From Paenisporosarcina macmurdoensis (GTDB lineage Bacteria; Bacillota; Bacilli; Bacillales_A; Planococcaceae), in NCBI RefSeq assembly GCF_042658845.1, contig NZ_JBHSRI010000004.1:1-64000 (forward strand): a DNA stretch of 64,000 nucleotides, in the 5' to 3' direction. The position numbers and the translations under genes are program-made. The notes beneath the pieces are model-generated. The model was not told the DNA's origin. It saw only the letters and a list, made by a program, of their open reading frames with translations, and ran no database searches. Shown here one piece after another: positions 43,386 through 51,788 of the stretch. Positions within the stretch are counted from its first letter, which is position 1. Each line of letters begins with the position of its first letter.

Positions 43386-43814
43386 ATGACTCATCACCCC
43401 AACTACCGTGTTTCAGTGGAAATCATTTTGAAGAAGAACGATAAAATCTTACTCGCGAAGCGTTCAGAAGAAGCAGCGGTTGCACCTGGCGTGTGGAATG
43501 TGCCAGCGGGAAAAGTGAAGTTTCATGAAATACCGCTAGAAGCTGCATATCGTGAACTGAAGGAAGAAACGAATTTAAATCTAGATAAATTGACAGAGAT
43601 TCACGTCCGAACGTTCGAAGGAAATACAGTCAGCGAGCCGATTTACCGATTAATTTATACATATGTAGCTGACATTACCGATGCACAGCTCGCCAATTTT
43701 CAAATGAATGACGAGCATTCAGAATATGTGTGGGTTTCACAAGACGAATTGAATGACGAGTCATACAACTCCTTACTTTCAGAGTTTCGCAAGATTTTAA
43801 AGACCATATTCTAA
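43386..43814 (+). CDS. Nudix hydrolase
   Basis: A 142-residue Nudix enzyme with the full box G-x5-E-x7-REUxEExGU, visible as AGKVKFHEIPLEAAYRELKEETNL (about 41-64), though the first G is followed by KVKF rather than the more usual acidic pattern. It starts at ATG 43386 with a TTGGAGA site. A truncated copy lies 1.8 kb upstream. Substrate unknown; general nucleoside-diphosphate-X type. Confidence 0.85.
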   Translation: MTHHPNYRVSVEIILKKNDKILLAKRSEEAAVAPGVWNVPAGKVKFHEIPLEAAYRELKEETNLNLDKLTEIHVRTFEGNTVSEPIYRLIYTYVADITDAQLANFQMNDEHSEYVWVSQDELNDESYNSLLSEFRKILKTIF

Positions 43815-43843
43815 ATGCCATGTACTAATCAGCGCAAGTCTCT

Positions 43844-44050
43844 TTACATGCCTTTAATGATCTTCACAACTCCATAAGCTGACAAATAAGAGAACGGAAT
43901 GAGAAGAAAGAGGGAAATCATTCCAATCATCGTCCCAAGTGGAGAAATGGGTAGTAGATTAGCTCCGAAAAAAGCCAGTAATTGATAAAAAATGATGAAA
44001 ATATTTGTGGTTATGACAAGAATAATGAATTTATTTGTTATCATTTTCAT
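43844..44050 (-). CDS. Small two-TM membrane protein
   Basis: A 68-residue protein with two hydrophobic segments (FIILVITTNIFIIFYQLLAF and MIGMISLFLLIPFSYLSAY) and little else, ending VVKIIKGM. GGGGGA precedes the ATG by about six bases. No recognisable family. Convergent with the Nudix gene; no terminator obvious. The composition and ribosome site make it plausible as a gene. Confidence 0.5.
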   Translation of the reverse strand: MKMITNKFIILVITTNIFIIFYQLLAFFGANLLPISPLGTMIGMISLFLLIPFSYLSAYGVVKIIKGM

Positions 44051-44242
44051 TGTGATTCCCCCATACTCCCAGGATAGACTTACTCAATCTCAAATCATAT
44101 AAATGTACTAGTAATTTCTATAATGACATTTGTTGGAATATTATACAAGCATTGAAATATCTATATGGAGTAAAGAAGTGAGCTCTTCATTTGACTCACT
44201 ACATTCGATGGTTTATTCTAGCCATGGACTGATTAATTTCAT

Positions 44243-44358
44243 AAAGCGTCATTTAGCAAAGTGACGATCAAGTTTTCTAGGGTTCCGCAAACAACTGGTT
44301 TGGTCTGGTCCGAGAGAAAACGCTTTGCTCGTATAGCAAAGATACACGGAAGGATAAA
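44243..44358 (+). promoter_or_regulatory. Guanidine-I (ykkC) riboswitch
   Basis: Carries the class signature CTAGGGTTCCGCA (44277-44289), GGTCTGGTCCGAGAGAAAAC (44302-44321), and the 3' block ACACGGAAGGATAAAAGCC. Guanidinium binding would prevent the following terminator and switch on the SMR pair. The 5' boundary is approximate. The 190 bases before it (44051-44242) hold no gene. Confidence 0.93.
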
Positions 44359-44407
44359 AGCCTGGGAGATAACGTATTTTACGTTAATTTCTCAGGCTTA
44401 TTTTTAT
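44359..44407 (+). terminator. Attenuator of the guanidine riboswitch
   Basis: AGCCTGGGAGA / TCTCAGGCT (with mispairs) and an inner AACGTA / TACGTT stem, followed by TATTTTTA. Its 5' arm overlaps the end of the aptamer. Confidence 0.85.
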
Positions 44408-44425
44408 GGATAGGAGATGAACAGG

Positions 44426-44761
44426 ATGAATAAAGAATGGATGAAAGTATTCATTGCCGCTTTTTTTGAAGTATTTTGGGTCATAGGCTTAAAACATGCG
44501 GATGATATATGGACATGGATTGGAACCGCAATAGCCATTGCTGTGAGTTTTTATTTAATGATTATGGCAGGGAAAACATTACCGGTGGGGACCGTCTACG
44601 CGGTGTTCGTGGGACTTGGAACAGCAGGTACAGTAATCGCAGATATCTTATTTTTTGGACAAGACTTTAGCATCGCGAAAATTGGGTTAATTGCGCTGTT
44701 GTTACTGGGCGTTGTCGGACTCAAGTTAGTGACGAAAGAACAGGAAGAGGTGGCATCCTAA
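44426..44761 (+). CDS. ykkC: SMR guanidinium exporter subunit YkkC
   Basis: A 111-residue four-TM small multidrug resistance protein. The essential membrane glutamate is in FFEVFWVIGLKHA (about residue 14). Paired SMR genes behind a ykkC riboswitch are guanidinium exporters (Gdx-type function, here heterodimeric). ATG 44426 is nine bases from AGGAG; an ATG at 44417 touches it. Stop overlaps the start of ykkD. Confidence 0.9.
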   Translation: MNKEWMKVFIAAFFEVFWVIGLKHADDIWTWIGTAIAIAVSFYLMIMAGKTLPVGTVYAVFVGLGTAGTVIADILFFGQDFSIAKIGLIALLLLGVVGLKLVTKEQEEVAS

Positions 44762-45075
44762 TGGCTTGGCTATTTTTAATCATTGCAGGACTATTTGAAA
44801 TGACTGGAGTAGTGATGATCAACCAAGTGCATAAAAATCGCAACTGGAAATCGATCACAGGATTGTTCGTCAGCTTTGGCGCTAGTTTCTTGTTCCTTGC
44901 GTTAGCGATGGAAAGTCTTCCAATGGGAACGGCTTATGCGGTATGGACAGGTATTGGTGCCTCTGGCGGTGCGATTTTAGGCATGATATTATACGGGGAG
45001 CCTAAAACGTGGTTGCGCGTGTTGTTTATTGCCATGGTGTTAAGTGCAGCGGTTGGATTGAAGTTTATTTCGTAA
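44761..45075 (+). CDS. ykkD: SMR guanidinium exporter subunit YkkD
   Basis: A 104-residue SMR protein with four TM segments and the membrane glutamate E13 in LFEMTGVVMI. The loop-3 block GTAYAVWTGIGASGG is typical. It overlaps ykkC by one base, consistent with a dual-topology or opposite-topology heterodimer. Same operon and riboswitch control. Confidence 0.9.
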   Translation: MAWLFLIIAGLFEMTGVVMINQVHKNRNWKSITGLFVSFGASFLFLALAMESLPMGTAYAVWTGIGASGGAILGMILYGEPKTWLRVLFIAMVLSAAVGLKFIS

Positions 45076-45128
45076 TGGTATGATGCAGGAATTGAACACG
45101 TAATGCGTGATCTTAAGGGGGAAGTTAT

Positions 45129-45413
45129 GTGTCGATTTGGATCTCCATTATCGCAACTGTTTTATTCGGACTTGTTGGCATTTCTTGCTTTTATTCCGCA
45201 TTTAAAACATACAAAGACGATGAAGATGGAGAGATTGAAGATTTCGGTGTCGTTGGATCAATAGAGTTTATCGACATATTTTTTGTATTTGTTTTATGGC
45301 TTTGTAAAAAGTTTTTTTCTCAAAGTCATTATATTCCAGCGTTTCGTACAGTCTCGTTTCTTATGGGGCTAATGATGATCGGGATTATCATCTTATTCTG
45401 GCTTATAGTTTAG
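45129..45413 (+). CDS. Small membrane protein of unknown function
   Basis: A 94-residue protein with three hydrophobic segments, the first near the N terminus (ISIIATVLFGLVGISCFY), a short acidic loop (KDDEDGEIEDFG), then a middle and a C-terminal helix (MGLMMIGIIILFWLIV). GTG start after AAGGGGGA. It follows ykkD by 53 bases and may be co-transcribed. No family recognised. Confidence 0.6.
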   Translation: MSIWISIIATVLFGLVGISCFYSAFKTYKDDEDGEIEDFGVVGSIEFIDIFFVFVLWLCKKFFSQSHYIPAFRTVSFLMGLMMIGIIILFWLIV

Positions 45414-45431
45414 CTGTAACCTCAGATTTGC

Positions 45432-45536
45432 TTCTATTGTCGCAACTTTATTAGTTATCGTCGCAACTTTTACCGTTATCATCGTAACTTCTTGAATTAT
45501 TGTCGTAACTTTTCACGTTATTGTCGCAACTATCCA
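45432..45536. repeat. 21-bp tandem array F (5 units)
   Basis: Five 21-bp units built on TTATYGTCGCAACTT with a short variable part. The reverse complement AGTTGCGACAA resembles the AGTTG-rich cores of arrays B, C and E. It lies between the small membrane gene and a terminator. Confidence 0.92.
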
Positions 45537-45555
45537 ATTTTCTCCTAATTAAAAC

Positions 45556-45598
45556 AAGAGACCTGCTTCGCTTTTTCGGCGAGCCAGGTCTCTTTTTA
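45556..45598. terminator. Bidirectional terminator
   Basis: AAGAGACCTG / CAGGTCTCTT with an inner stem, between array F and the leftward SDR gene. Confidence 0.88.
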
Positions 45599-45633
45599 TA
45601 AAGGAATCATCTTTTCAACTTAACAACAGAAGG

Positions 45634-46368
45634 TTACTGAGCAGTATACCCACCATCTACCAATAAGTTCGCCCCTGTGACAAAACTCGCTTCATCTGAG
45701 GCAAGGAAAACAACGGCGTTTGCCACTTCTTGTGATTCACCTAGGCGGCCAAGTGGGTGTAGTGATACCAAGTGTTTCCTTGTCGCATCATCTAATTGAT
45801 CCAGCAATGGCGTGTTGATGTAACCAGGACACACGGCGTTTACACGAATACCTTGAGAAGCATATTCCACAGCAAGGGCGCGTGTCATGTTTACGACGCC
45901 ACCTTTTGCTGCTGTGTAAGAAGCGGTAGCTGCTTGGCCAACATGACCTAAGATGGATGCGCAGTTGACGATGCTCCCGCTACCTTGTTTGACCATTTCT
46001 ATTAATGCGTATTTCGCACATAAAAATACGCCAGATAAGTTAACGGAAATCGTTTTATTCCAGTCTTCCAATGACAACTCATGAGTAGAACCAGTTGACC
46101 CGATACCTGCGTTGCTAAATAAAATATCCACTTTGCCAAACGTATCCACGGAGTGCTTAACCATTGCTTCAACTTGTTCCTCATTTGAAACGTCAACATG
46201 GATGAATGAAACGCCTTCACCTAGTTCGTCCGCAAGTTTTTGACCACCCGCATCATCAAAATCTGCGATGACTACTTTCGCGCCTTGCTTGAGCATTTCA
46301 CGCACAGTAAATTCGCCAATCCCACTTGCGCCACCAGTGACAATCGCTACTTTATCTTGTAATCTCAA
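45634..46368 (-). CDS. SDR-family oxidoreductase
   Basis: A 244-residue classical short-chain dehydrogenase: cofactor loop TGGASGIG (12-19), NNAG-type motif SNAGIG, catalytic S...Y-x3-K in ASYTAAKGG, and PG motif in CPGYINT. Asp at the end of the second strand (ADFDD) suggests NAD preference. Substrate unknown; 2,5-diketo or hydroxysteroid-like and FabG-like members look alike. The minus-strand leader has CTGGAGG before the ATG. Confidence 0.9.
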   Translation of the reverse strand: MRLQDKVAIVTGGASGIGEFTVREMLKQGAKVVIADFDDAGGQKLADELGEGVSFIHVDVSNEEQVEAMVKHSVDTFGKVDILFSNAGIGSTGSTHELSLEDWNKTISVNLSGVFLCAKYALIEMVKQGSGSIVNCASILGHVGQAATASYTAAKGGVVNMTRALAVEYASQGIRVNAVCPGYINTPLLDQLDDATRKHLVSLHPLGRLGESQEVANAVVFLASDEASFVTGANLLVDGGYTAQ

Positions 46369-46468
46369 CTAGAAAACCTCCAGGATTTGTATTTATATTC
46401 AAGTTCATCCTACTCCTCTTTGTAACTATCAGTCAATTTCTTCAATTCAGATTTTTATAATAATAGGG

Positions 46469-46497
46469 TTGACATTAATGGGAATAGATGCAATAAT
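46469..46497 (+). promoter_or_regulatory. Sigma-A promoter of mtnWXBD
   Basis: TTGACA, 17 bases, AATAAT (five of six), about 40 bases before the S-box. Confidence 0.78.
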
Positions 46498-46534
46498 TCG
46501 ATTTATATTTTTAAAAATACATATCTACATTTTT

Positions 46535-46685
46535 CTTATCAAGAGCAGGTGGAGGGAACTAGCCCTATGAAACCCGGCAACCGACTTACGCGAGTAGGCA
46601 CGGTGCTAATTCTTGCAGCAGTAGCTGACAGATAAGAGGATGTTAGTTTTTACTAACCTCTTCTTTTTTGTGAAGAGGTTTTTTT
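46535..46685 (+). promoter_or_regulatory. SAM-I (S-box) riboswitch with terminator, mtn operon
   Basis: Begins CTTATCAAGAGCAGGTGGAG, contains ATGAAACCCGGCAACC, the GGCACGGTGCTAATTC block and a closing GATAAG. A terminator AACCTCTTC / GAAGAGG with eight T residues ends it (46655-46685). Close to consensus S-box, so the operon responds to SAM like metNIQ. Confidence 0.96.
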
Positions 46686-46709
46686 ATGTGGATTAAAGAG
46701 GTGACGACA

Positions 46710-47912
46710 TTGAGTGAAGTAATCGCGAGTTATTTAGTTCATAACGTAAGAAATTTAGAGAAAAAAGCGGAAGGCATCGCACTTGGGCTGACAGTTGGTT
46801 CTTGGACGGACTTGCCTCAACTCGAACAACAACAATTAAAGAAACATAAAGGGCGCGTCGTATCTGTCCAAGCATTAGGTGAGGAGCGCACGAAAGGAAT
46901 TATTCAAATTGCCTATCCTGCTGCAAATTTTAGTCCCGATTTACCTGCCATTTTAACGACGACTTTTGGCAAACTATCGCTTGATGGAGAGATCAAATTA
47001 CTTAATTTGGAGTTTAGTGCGGAGCTAGCTACTCACTTCAAAGGACCTAAGTTTGGGATTGAAGGCATTCGCAAGTGGACGGGTGTACAAGATCGACCAT
47101 TTGTGATGAGTATTTTCAAAGGAATCCTTGGCAAAGATTTATCTTTTTTACTAAACCAACTTGAACAACAAGCAAGAGGTGGCGTGGATTTTGTGAAAGA
47201 CGATGAGATTTTGTTCGACAACGACTTAACGCCTTTTGAAGAACGGATTACGAAAGGTCGCGAAGTACTTGAAAAAGTCTACTCGGAAACGGGACATCGC
47301 ACACGCTACGCTGTGAATTTAACAGGTCGAACATTTGACTTAAGAGAAAAAGCGAAGCGTGCAACAGAGCTCGGAGCAGACATGTTGTTGTTTAATGTCT
47401 ATGCATATGGACTCGATACGCTTCATAGTTTAGCTGAAGATAGGGAAATCACTGTTCCAATCATGGCGCATCCGGCTGTTTCAGGAGCATTCACACCATC
47501 TCCACAGTATGGGCTGTCAAACCAACTCGCACTAGGCAAATTACTTCGTTTTGCAGGCGCGGATTTCTCCTTATTCCCGTCGCCATATGGAAGTGTGGCT
47601 CTTGAAAAAAGCGAAACGCTACAGATTGTGGAATCACTAACGAAACCGGATTACGTCAAACCAACACTTCCTGTACCGTCAGCGGGAATCCATCCGGGAA
47701 TGGTACCGCAACTTATCGAAGATTTTGGAATTGACTCGGTAATTAATGCAGGGGGCGGAGTGCACGGGCATCCAGCAGGTTCTGCAGCAGGTGGGAAGGC
47801 ATTCAGACAAGCGGTCGATGCCACACTTTCAAAGAAAACATTATCAGACGCTGCACAAACAAACGAAGAACTTCAACAAGCACTTGAATTGTGGGGTGAC
47901 AAAGTCCGATGA
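46710..47912 (+). CDS. mtnW: 2,3-diketo-5-methylthiopentyl-1-P enolase MtnW
   Basis: A 400-residue RuBisCO-like protein that enolises 2,3-diketo-5-methylthiopentyl-1-phosphate in methionine salvage. Visible blocks are LTVGSWTDLP, the metal-site sequence GGVDFVKDDE, and MAHPAVSGAF and GGGVHGHPAG phosphate-binding loops. TTG 46710 follows AAAGAGGTGACGACA, and the protein then aligns with the known MtnW start; a longer ATG frame lies inside the terminator. First gene of mtnWXBD. Confidence 0.95.
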   Translation: MSEVIASYLVHNVRNLEKKAEGIALGLTVGSWTDLPQLEQQQLKKHKGRVVSVQALGEERTKGIIQIAYPAANFSPDLPAILTTTFGKLSLDGEIKLLNLEFSAELATHFKGPKFGIEGIRKWTGVQDRPFVMSIFKGILGKDLSFLLNQLEQQARGGVDFVKDDEILFDNDLTPFEERITKGREVLEKVYSETGHRTRYAVNLTGRTFDLREKAKRATELGADMLLFNVYAYGLDTLHSLAEDREITVPIMAHPAVSGAFTPSPQYGLSNQLALGKLLRFAGADFSLFPSPYGSVALEKSETLQIVESLTKPDYVKPTLPVPSAGIHPGMVPQLIEDFGIDSVINAGGGVHGHPAGSAAGGKAFRQAVDATLSKKTLSDAAQTNEELQQALELWGDKVR

Positions 47913-48568
47913 GCCAACCAGTTATTTTTTGTGATTTTGATGGCACCATCACAACTAAAGACAATATCATGGCCATCATGAAAAAGTTCGCACCACCTGA
48001 ATGGGAGCCGATAAAAGACCAAATTCTTGGCCAACAAATATCCATTCAACAAGGTGTTACACAACTATTTAACTTGCTTTCAACGGACCAAAAAGATGAA
48101 ATCACGCAATTTGTCCTCGACCAGGCACAAATTCGCGAAGGTTTTGAAGACTTTGTTGCGTATACGAAGTCGCAACAGATTCCACTCTTTATCGTATCAG
48201 GGGGCATTGATTTCTTCGTCAAACCATTGCTGAAAGATTACATGTCTGAAGACCATATTTATTGCAATGTCGCAGATTTCTCAGGTGATATGATTTCCAT
48301 CGAGTGGCCACACACATGTGATGAACTTTGTTCAAATGGTTGTGGCTGCTGTAAACCGTCTATCATACGCAAACTGAGTGAAGACAACACATATAAAATC
48401 GTCATTGGCGATTCCATTACCGATCTACAAGCTGCCAAACTGGCGGACCAAGTCATTGCACGCGATTTCCTCAGTGAAAAGTGCGTAGAACTCGACATTG
48501 CGTTTGAGTCATTTGAAACTTTTTACGATGTCATTCACATTTTAAAGCAATTGGAGGTACACACATGA
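47909..48568 (+). CDS. mtnX: HK-MTPenyl-1-P phosphatase MtnX
   Basis: A 219-residue HAD phosphatase: nucleophile D10 in CDFDGTIT, a motif III region VIGDSITDLQAA, and a cysteine-rich insert (CDELCSNGCGCC) typical of MtnX. It removes the phosphate from the MtnW product. Starts within the mtnW stop (ATGA) and overlaps mtnB in the same way. Confidence 0.95.
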   Translation: MSQPVIFCDFDGTITTKDNIMAIMKKFAPPEWEPIKDQILGQQISIQQGVTQLFNLLSTDQKDEITQFVLDQAQIREGFEDFVAYTKSQQIPLFIVSGGIDFFVKPLLKDYMSEDHIYCNVADFSGDMISIEWPHTCDELCSNGCGCCKPSIIRKLSEDNTYKIVIGDSITDLQAAKLADQVIARDFLSEKCVELDIAFESFETFYDVIHILKQLEVHT

Positions 48569-49194
48569 GCAAGTACTTTTCGCGTTGGAGCGATCTGGCA
48601 GCTATCAAAAAAGAATTAGCCGATCGCGATTGGTTTTTTGGAACAAGTGGTAATTTATCGATTAAAGTCTCGAATGATCCCGTTACCTTTCTAGTCACAG
48701 CTTCTGGAAAAGACAAACGTAAATTTACGAATCACGACTTTCTATTAGTCGATTCAAATGGAGAAAAGTTAGAGGACACAACGTCGAAACCTTCCGCGGA
48801 AACATTGCTGCACGCAAAAATTTATAATAAAACCAACGCAGGCTGCGTTCTTCATGTGCATACCATTGATAACAATGTGATTACAGAACTGTACAAAAAC
48901 GAAACGCATATTGAATTCACGGGAAATGAAATTATCAAAGCTCTCGGTTCATGGGAGCAAGACGCCAAAGTCAGCATTCCGATTATCGCGAACATTGCAC
49001 ACATCCCGACTCTAGCCGAACAATTCGATCGCTATGTAAATGGTGACAGTGGGGCAATTCTCATTGAAAATCATGGAATTACCGTGTGGGGAAAAGATGC
49101 ATTTGAAGCGAAAAAAATCTTGGAAGCGTGGGAGTTTTTATTCTCATATCAAATCAAAGTAGCAACAATAAAAAATGTAGTGGGGAGTTTTTAA
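48565..49194 (+). CDS. mtnB: Methylthioribulose-1-P dehydratase MtnB
   Basis: A 209-residue class II aldolase-fold dehydratase. Zinc ligands appear in LHVHTID, and the family blocks FGTSGNLSIKV and SAETLLHAKIY are present. It dehydrates 5-methylthioribulose-1-phosphate to the MtnW substrate. Coupled by overlap with mtnX and followed by mtnD three bases later. Confidence 0.95.
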   Translation: MSKYFSRWSDLAAIKKELADRDWFFGTSGNLSIKVSNDPVTFLVTASGKDKRKFTNHDFLLVDSNGEKLEDTTSKPSAETLLHAKIYNKTNAGCVLHVHTIDNNVITELYKNETHIEFTGNEIIKALGSWEQDAKVSIPIIANIAHIPTLAEQFDRYVNGDSGAILIENHGITVWGKDAFEAKKILEAWEFLFSYQIKVATIKNVVGSF

Positions 49195-49196
49195 TT

Positions 49197-49727
49197 ATGG
49201 CATTTATTCGTAAACACACATCAAACGAACGCATTGAAGAAGAACAAGCAGTAATCGATTTTTTAAATAGCAACGACGTTATTTATGAAAAATGGAACAT
49301 AGAAAAACTTCCGGCCGAACTGCGTGAAAAATTCAATTTAACAGATGAAGAAAAACAACAAATTTTATCAGCATTTGGCATCGAGATTGCCGATATTTCG
49401 GAGCGTCGTAACTACCAACAAGCGGATGTCATCTCACTTTCAGAATCAACACCGAACTTAGAGCAACTGCTAAAAAATTTCCAACAAGAGCACCATCATG
49501 AGGACGACGAAGTGCGTTTCATTGTGAGTGGGCATGGCATTTTCGTCATTCAATCGGAAGACGGCGAATTCTTCGACGTGGAACTTCATCCAGGAGACTT
49601 AATCTCGGTTCCTGAAAACGTACGTCACTACTTTACGCTAATGGAAGACCGCAAAGTAGTAGCGGTGCGCATCTTCGTCACAACAGAAGGCTGGGTACCT
49701 ATTTACGAGAAACAAACTGTGGCATAA
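49197..49727 (+). CDS. mtnD: Acireductone dioxygenase MtnD
   Basis: A 176-residue cupin dioxygenase. Metal ligands are in HHEDDEVRFIVSGHG (H-x-H-type cluster with E) and the later HPGDLISVPENVRHYF. It oxidises the acireductone to the keto-acid that MtnE aminates. ATG 49197 is three bases after the mtnB stop behind GGGGAG. mtnK, mtnA and mtnN are not in this window. Confidence 0.95.
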   Translation: MAFIRKHTSNERIEEEQAVIDFLNSNDVIYEKWNIEKLPAELREKFNLTDEEKQQILSAFGIEIADISERRNYQQADVISLSESTPNLEQLLKNFQQEHHHEDDEVRFIVSGHGIFVIQSEDGEFFDVELHPGDLISVPENVRHYFTLMEDRKVVAVRIFVTTEGWVPIYEKQTVA

Positions 49728-49742
49728 ATAAAGGGGACTAAT

Positions 49743-49847
49743 TTTCCTACCAGTTGAGTGTCGTTTCTGACCAATTACATGGAGTTTTTGACCATTCACA
49801 ACCGGTTTCCGACCACTCACGACCACTTTTCGACCATTCGGGTACGG
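49743..49847. repeat. 21-bp tandem array G (5 units)
   Basis: Five 21-bp units: TTTCYGACCAnT-type constant part with variable tails; the first unit (TTTCCTACCAG...) is degenerate. It starts 15 bases after the mtnD stop and is the same family as array C. It lies before the terminator, so it would be in the mtn transcript's 3' untranslated end. Confidence 0.9.
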
Positions 49848-49871
49848 ACAATAGGTCTTCTCAGACACACG

Positions 49872-49909
49872 CGAAAGACCTGACACCTCAGTGGGAGTCA
49901 GGTCTTTCG
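49872..49909. terminator. Terminator of mtnWXBD (bidirectional)
   Basis: CGAAAGACCTGAC / GTCAGGTCTTTCG, perfect 13-bp stem, after array G. The T run is short. Confidence 0.75.
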
Positions 49910-49979
49910 TAGTTGTGGCGCACGCTTGGGGAAGAAAGGGGCGGCGTCATAGTAAAATTTGAGGGTTAATCAAAATTAC

Positions 49980-50075
49980 TTAATATAGAAAACTTGCACC
50001 GACAATAATCAATAAGATGAAGAGAACAACGATCAACGTAAATGTAGAACCGCCATTATTGTATTCGTAACCCAT
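49980..50075 (-). CDS. YjcZ-family peptide 1
   Basis: A 31-residue peptide: MGYEYNNGGSTFT then one TM stretch LIVVLFILLIIVGASFLY. This is the YjcZ family pattern of short membrane peptides linked to sporulation in Bacillus. AAGGTGGTG precedes the ATG by five bases. A second, 30-residue copy lies at 52735. Confidence 0.88.
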   Translation of the reverse strand: MGYEYNNGGSTFTLIVVLFILLIIVGASFLY

Positions 50076-50165
50076 GCTAAACACCACCTTTTTAGGAAGG
50101 ATGTTTTAACATATGCACTTTTTAAAAGTAGATACGGGTACTAAGCAATAATCATAGAGAAGAAA

Positions 50166-50819
50166 TCATTCGCAAATAACTTCCCACTCTTCTTTTAAAT
50201 GTTCATTGACCTTCGACAAGTTGAACTTTTGATAGCCTTGGCTTTTTGCCCATGATTTCATAGATGTATGCTCAGGATCTTCTTTATCCTTTATGACACG
50301 CTTGAATTCATCATAACCAGGTGGTCCACCGACGTCTTCAGGAGGACAAGTACCTTTGCCTTCTAACACTTGAGGATAATCAAAGTCGAAGTCGTCTATG
50401 ACTTTTTCCAATACCACTTCATGGTCCCAGCCGTCGCCAAAATCATACATGTAGCGAAACTCGGGTGACTCATTTACGTGTTGAGTTAAATCCACATCAC
50501 GTGCGAGCAATAATTGCTTGCGAATCATTCGTTTATACATTTTCTCCGCATAAGACCCTTCTTCAGGAGGGTTTTTCATATAATGTTGAACCATTTCGAA
50601 ATTTTCTGCGACAGATTCTTCATCAGCAACAAGTTCAATGGTTCTGTTGTTAATGGAGTCTTCGATGAGGAAATTAAACAGGTGACTGTTCGTCCAACCG
50701 ACAGCGGTTTGAATGACGGAATGCAAATCATAAAAATCGTGTGTAGCGGGCACGATAACCCGTCGCCATACCTTTGGTTGTACGTGATCTAGAGTGATAA
50801 GAAATTGGTAGGCTTTCAT
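50166..50819 (-). CDS. PRiA4_ORF3-like (plasmid pRiA4b ORF-3) protein
   Basis: A 217-residue soluble protein of the PRiA4_ORF3/MM3350-like fold: YQFLITLDHVQPKVWRRVIV, FYDLHSVIQTAVGWTNSHLF, FRYMYDFGDGWDHEVVLE and CPPEDVGGPPGYDEF. The fold is widespread in bacteria and plasmids, and its role is unknown. The ATG at 50819 follows AGAGGTG; a TTG one codon earlier is the alternative. The gap 50820-51073 shows no other gene. Confidence 0.9.
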   Translation of the reverse strand: MKAYQFLITLDHVQPKVWRRVIVPATHDFYDLHSVIQTAVGWTNSHLFNFLIEDSINNRTIELVADEESVAENFEMVQHYMKNPPEEGSYAEKMYKRMIRKQLLLARDVDLTQHVNESPEFRYMYDFGDGWDHEVVLEKVIDDFDFDYPQVLEGKGTCPPEDVGGPPGYDEFKRVIKDKEDPEHTSMKSWAKSQGYQKFNLSKVNEHLKEEWEVICE

Positions 50820-51073
50820 CAAAACACCTCTTCTTCAGAATTTTTTTCATCATAACACAATAACTGTCCATCATTCCGAATTCCTGCGAATATAGTAGCG
50901 TGGTCAATGAGCAGTGGTCAAATTCGAGTAATTGTTGCACCTGTCACGGTGTCTGATAGAAACTAGTGAAGATTGAAAGAGGAAAGAACATAACAAAACA
51001 TGATATGATTAAAGAAAAGTTAAGTCGTGAAAAATATAGAGTTGACCATGACTAAAAAGCGAGCAGGTGACAA

Positions 51074-51739
51074 ATGAAAGAAGCCTTCAACAAGATTACA
51101 CATAGAAACTGGTTGGTATGGGGCGGTTTGTTGCTGTTGCTCATTTTTTTAATTATGAATCGACAAATCATTATCCTTCTTGTCAATCGGGATATCGTAG
51201 CCACTCAAGAATTTTTAGATGACAATATGCTGTATGCCGTTCTGTTTATGTTAGTGATTATGATCCTTCAAAATTCATTTACCGTGTTTCCTTTACTATT
51301 GGTGATAAGCATTAATATTACCTTGTTTGGTTTCATCAATGGTTTCTTATGGAGTTGGATCTCGAGTATAGTTGCGGCAATTGCTGTGTTTTATGGTGTC
51401 CGATATTTATTTCAAGAGCGCTTAATTGAAAAATTCAAACCCGAATTACTTGAAAAAATTGAAGCGAATGGCTTCGCTTATGTCTTTCAAGCCAGGATAT
51501 TTCCTTTAGTGCCCACCAGTTTGGTCAATATTTTAGGCGGACTTAGTACGGTGCGGATTTGGCCGTTTGTTTTCGCAACAACGATTGGAAACTTCCTTTA
51601 CTTTTTCGCCCTTGCATTAATTCCAGCAGGACTGTTATCGGAAGAATTAGATGAAACTCTTATTTGGGTAGTGTTAATCGGAGGCATTTTAGCATATTAC
51701 TTATTTAAACTTGTTCGAAAAAAGCGTAAGCTATCTTGA
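51074..51739 (+). CDS. VTT-domain (TVP38/TMEM64-like) membrane protein 1
   Basis: A 221-residue membrane protein with six hydrophobic segments and the SNARE-associated/VTT pattern: FPLLLVISINITLFGFINGFL, then EANGFAYVFQARIFPLVP with the conserved R and P, and GGLSTVRIWPFVFATTIGN. These resemble DedA-superfamily proteins implicated in lipid flipping. AGCAGGTG site. A related protein is encoded at 52993. Confidence 0.85.
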   Translation: MKEAFNKITHRNWLVWGGLLLLLIFLIMNRQIIILLVNRDIVATQEFLDDNMLYAVLFMLVIMILQNSFTVFPLLLVISINITLFGFINGFLWSWISSIVAAIAVFYGVRYLFQERLIEKFKPELLEKIEANGFAYVFQARIFPLVPTSLVNILGGLSTVRIWPFVFATTIGNFLYFFALALIPAGLLSEELDETLIWVVLIGGILAYYLFKLVRKKRKLS

Positions 51740-51777
51740 AAATACCCCCGTTCGCAATTAGCGAGTGGGGGTATTTG
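51739..51777. terminator. Bidirectional terminator
   Basis: AAATACCCCCG and CGGGGGTATTT-like arms around TTCGCAATTAGCGAGT, between the VTT and hydrolase genes. Confidence 0.88.
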
Positions 51778-51788
51778 TGTATCACGTT

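Noticed and set aside
40273..43850. Region 40-44 kb as a prophage or integrative element
   Set aside because: No integrase, attachment site or phage structural gene is visible; local duplications explain the repeats.
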